A DNA stretch of 64,000 nt from G016234445 sp964438865 (GTDB lineage: Bacteria; Chloroflexota; Dehalococcoidia; Tepidiformales; Tepidiformaceae). This document shows positions 63,197-64,000 of this stretch, one piece after another. The notes under the pieces are model-generated. The model saw only the letters and a list, made by a program, of their open reading frames with translations. It made no database searches and had not been told where the DNA came from. The DNA lies in the NCBI GenBank assembly GCA_964438865.1, contig CAYTMI010000004.1, positions 186,001-250,000 on the forward strand. The letters are read 5' to 3'. A program made the translations under genes and the position numbers. The stretch's first letter is position 1, and each line of letters begins with the position of its first letter.

Positions 63197-64000
63197 CTAC
63201 CGCCGGACCGCGGCCGCAAGGAGTTCCGCGGCCGAGTGGGGATCGAGTTCCCGGGAGGCGACCCGGAGCACCAGTGCTTCCAGTTCGTCGGCGGGCGTGG
63301 CGGCCCGGATCTGCTCCAGGAGGATGGCCCGCGCCATCGAGAGCACCTGGTGGCGCGCATCCTCGGCGCGATGCTCAGCTAACCCGCCCGAACTCTCCAG
63401 GTACGCACGGTGCTCCTCGACGGCGTCCGCGACCGCGCCGAGCCCTTCGCCCCGGATAGCCGTCGTCTTCAGGATCGGCGGCCGCCGGCTGCCGGCGGGG
63501 GCGAGCGCAAGCAACGCCTGGAGCTGACTGACGAGCACGTCCGCGCCCGGATGGTCCGCTTTGTTCACCACCAGGATGTCGGCGATCTCGATGATCCCGG
63601 CCTTCATCGCCTGGATGTCGTCGCCCGTGCCCGGGTTGTTCACGAGGACGGTCGTCAGGGCGGTGCCGGCGATCTCCACCTCGTCCTGGCCCGCGCCGAC
63701 GGTCTCAATCAGGACGTAATCGAAGCCGAACGCATCCATCACCGCCACGACGTCGTCGATGGTGGGGGCGAGCCCGCCCAGCGCGCCGCGGCTCGCCATG
63801 CTCCGGATGTACACGCCTTCGTCGAGCGCGAGGTCCTGCATACGGATGCGGTCACCGAGGATTGCCCCCTGGGTGAACGGGCTCGAGGGGTCGACGGCAA
63901 CGATGCCGACGGTCTTGCCCCGGCGCCGGTACTCGGCGGCGAGCGCCCCCGCCAGCGTGCTCTTGCCCGACCCGGCGCCGCCTGTGACCCCGATCGTGTG
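63197..64000 (-). CDS. meaB: MeaB/ArgK-type GTPase, 5'-truncated by window edge
   Basis: The product is open at the right edge; 267 codons plus stop are visible. Walker A GVTGGAGSGKSTLAGAL stands at the truncated end, followed by VAVDPSSPFTQGAILGDRIR, DYVLIETVGAGQDEVEIAG and NKADHPGAD. These are diagnostic for MeaB, the G-protein chaperone that loads and protects methylmalonyl-CoA mutase. No mutase subunit is in the window, but it may lie just outside. It is followed by the DUF2344 gene after 39 nt. Confidence 0.94.
   Translation of the reverse strand, partial: HTIGVTGGAGSGKSTLAGALAAEYRRRGKTVGIVAVDPSSPFTQGAILGDRIRMQDLALDEGVYIRSMASRGALGGLAPTIDDVVAVMDAFGFDYVLIETVGAGQDEVEIAGTALTTVLVNNPGTGDDIQAMKAGIIEIADILVVNKADHPGADVLVSQLQALLALAPAGSRRPPILKTTAIRGEGLGAVADAVEEHRAYLESSGGLAEHRAEDARHQVLSMARAILLEQIRAATPADELEALVLRVASRELDPHSAAELLAAAVRR

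Overview
The window is a high-GC bacterial chromosome segment with tightly packed genes, short gaps and many 1-26 bp gene overlaps. Gene content points to Chloroflexota (a Dehalococcoidia/Tepidiformia-like lineage), with an actinobacterial line as the less likely alternative. The markers are F420/flavin luciferase-like oxidoreductases, CaiB/BaiF CoA-transferases including a tandem fusion, an SCO1664-family protein, an Eis-like acetyltransferase, a DUF2344 protein, MeaB, GTG/TTG starts and many apparently leaderless genes. No rRNA or tRNA gene was recognised, so the taxonomy is inference.

Layout. 1-9.4 kb: SbcD (cut by the edge), DinB and methyltransferase on the minus strand; monooxygenase, UppP, two SDR enzymes and a YbaK-type deacylase on the plus strand; then a K+ channel, a hydrolase, a DEAH helicase and a secreted CHAP/SH3 protein. 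9.5-16.7 kb: tandem CoA-transferase, a short CysRS/MshC-like ligase, a single CoA-transferase, an HD-GYP protein and TetR. 16.7-27.9 kb, all minus: a 30-residue peptide gene with its own promoter and terminator, DnaG, an SH3/CARDB membrane protein, dGTPase, a low-GC P-loop ATPase, PEP synthase, and GlmS with an upstream glmS self-cleaving ribozyme. 27.9-31.4 kb is an accessory locus: two degraded RHS/YD-repeat pieces in direct orientation flank a hydrolase-LuxR fusion, an FAD oxidase and a truncated esterase gene. 31.4-34.6 kb, minus: two methyltransferases, endonuclease IV and small proteins. 34.6-37.7 kb: a copper operon (CsoR-type repressor with operator, CopZ, CopA). 37.7-48.5 kb: MBL hydrolases, a beta-propeller protein, CtpA-type protease, the smpB-ssrA (tmRNA) trans-translation pair, PhzF, SCO1664-family protein, a beta-helix exported protein and an Eis-like acetyltransferase. 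48.5-64 kb: an LLM/IMPase/LLM operon, a lower-GC membrane protein, D-aminoacylase, DinB, a DUF255 protein, M16 protease, and a run from MeaB through DUF2344, GNAT, phosphatase, FtsB and TilS.

How they work together. Clear functional units are copper sensing and export, ribosome rescue (SmpB plus tmRNA with the deduced tag GNRQLALAA), feedback control of amino-sugar synthesis (ribozyme plus GlmS), replication and nucleotide control (DnaG, dGTPase), and division and tRNA modification (FtsB, TilS).

Most noteworthy: the glmS ribozyme; the independently expressed 30-residue hydrophobic peptide; widespread -10 boxes placed 6-8 nt before start codons; the RHS-flanked locus containing a regulator with a catalytically altered hydrolase domain; the MshC-like ligase, with relatives of most genes of the actinobacterial mshC neighbourhood scattered through the same window; and a foreign-looking ATPase gene whose base composition changes inside the reading frame.
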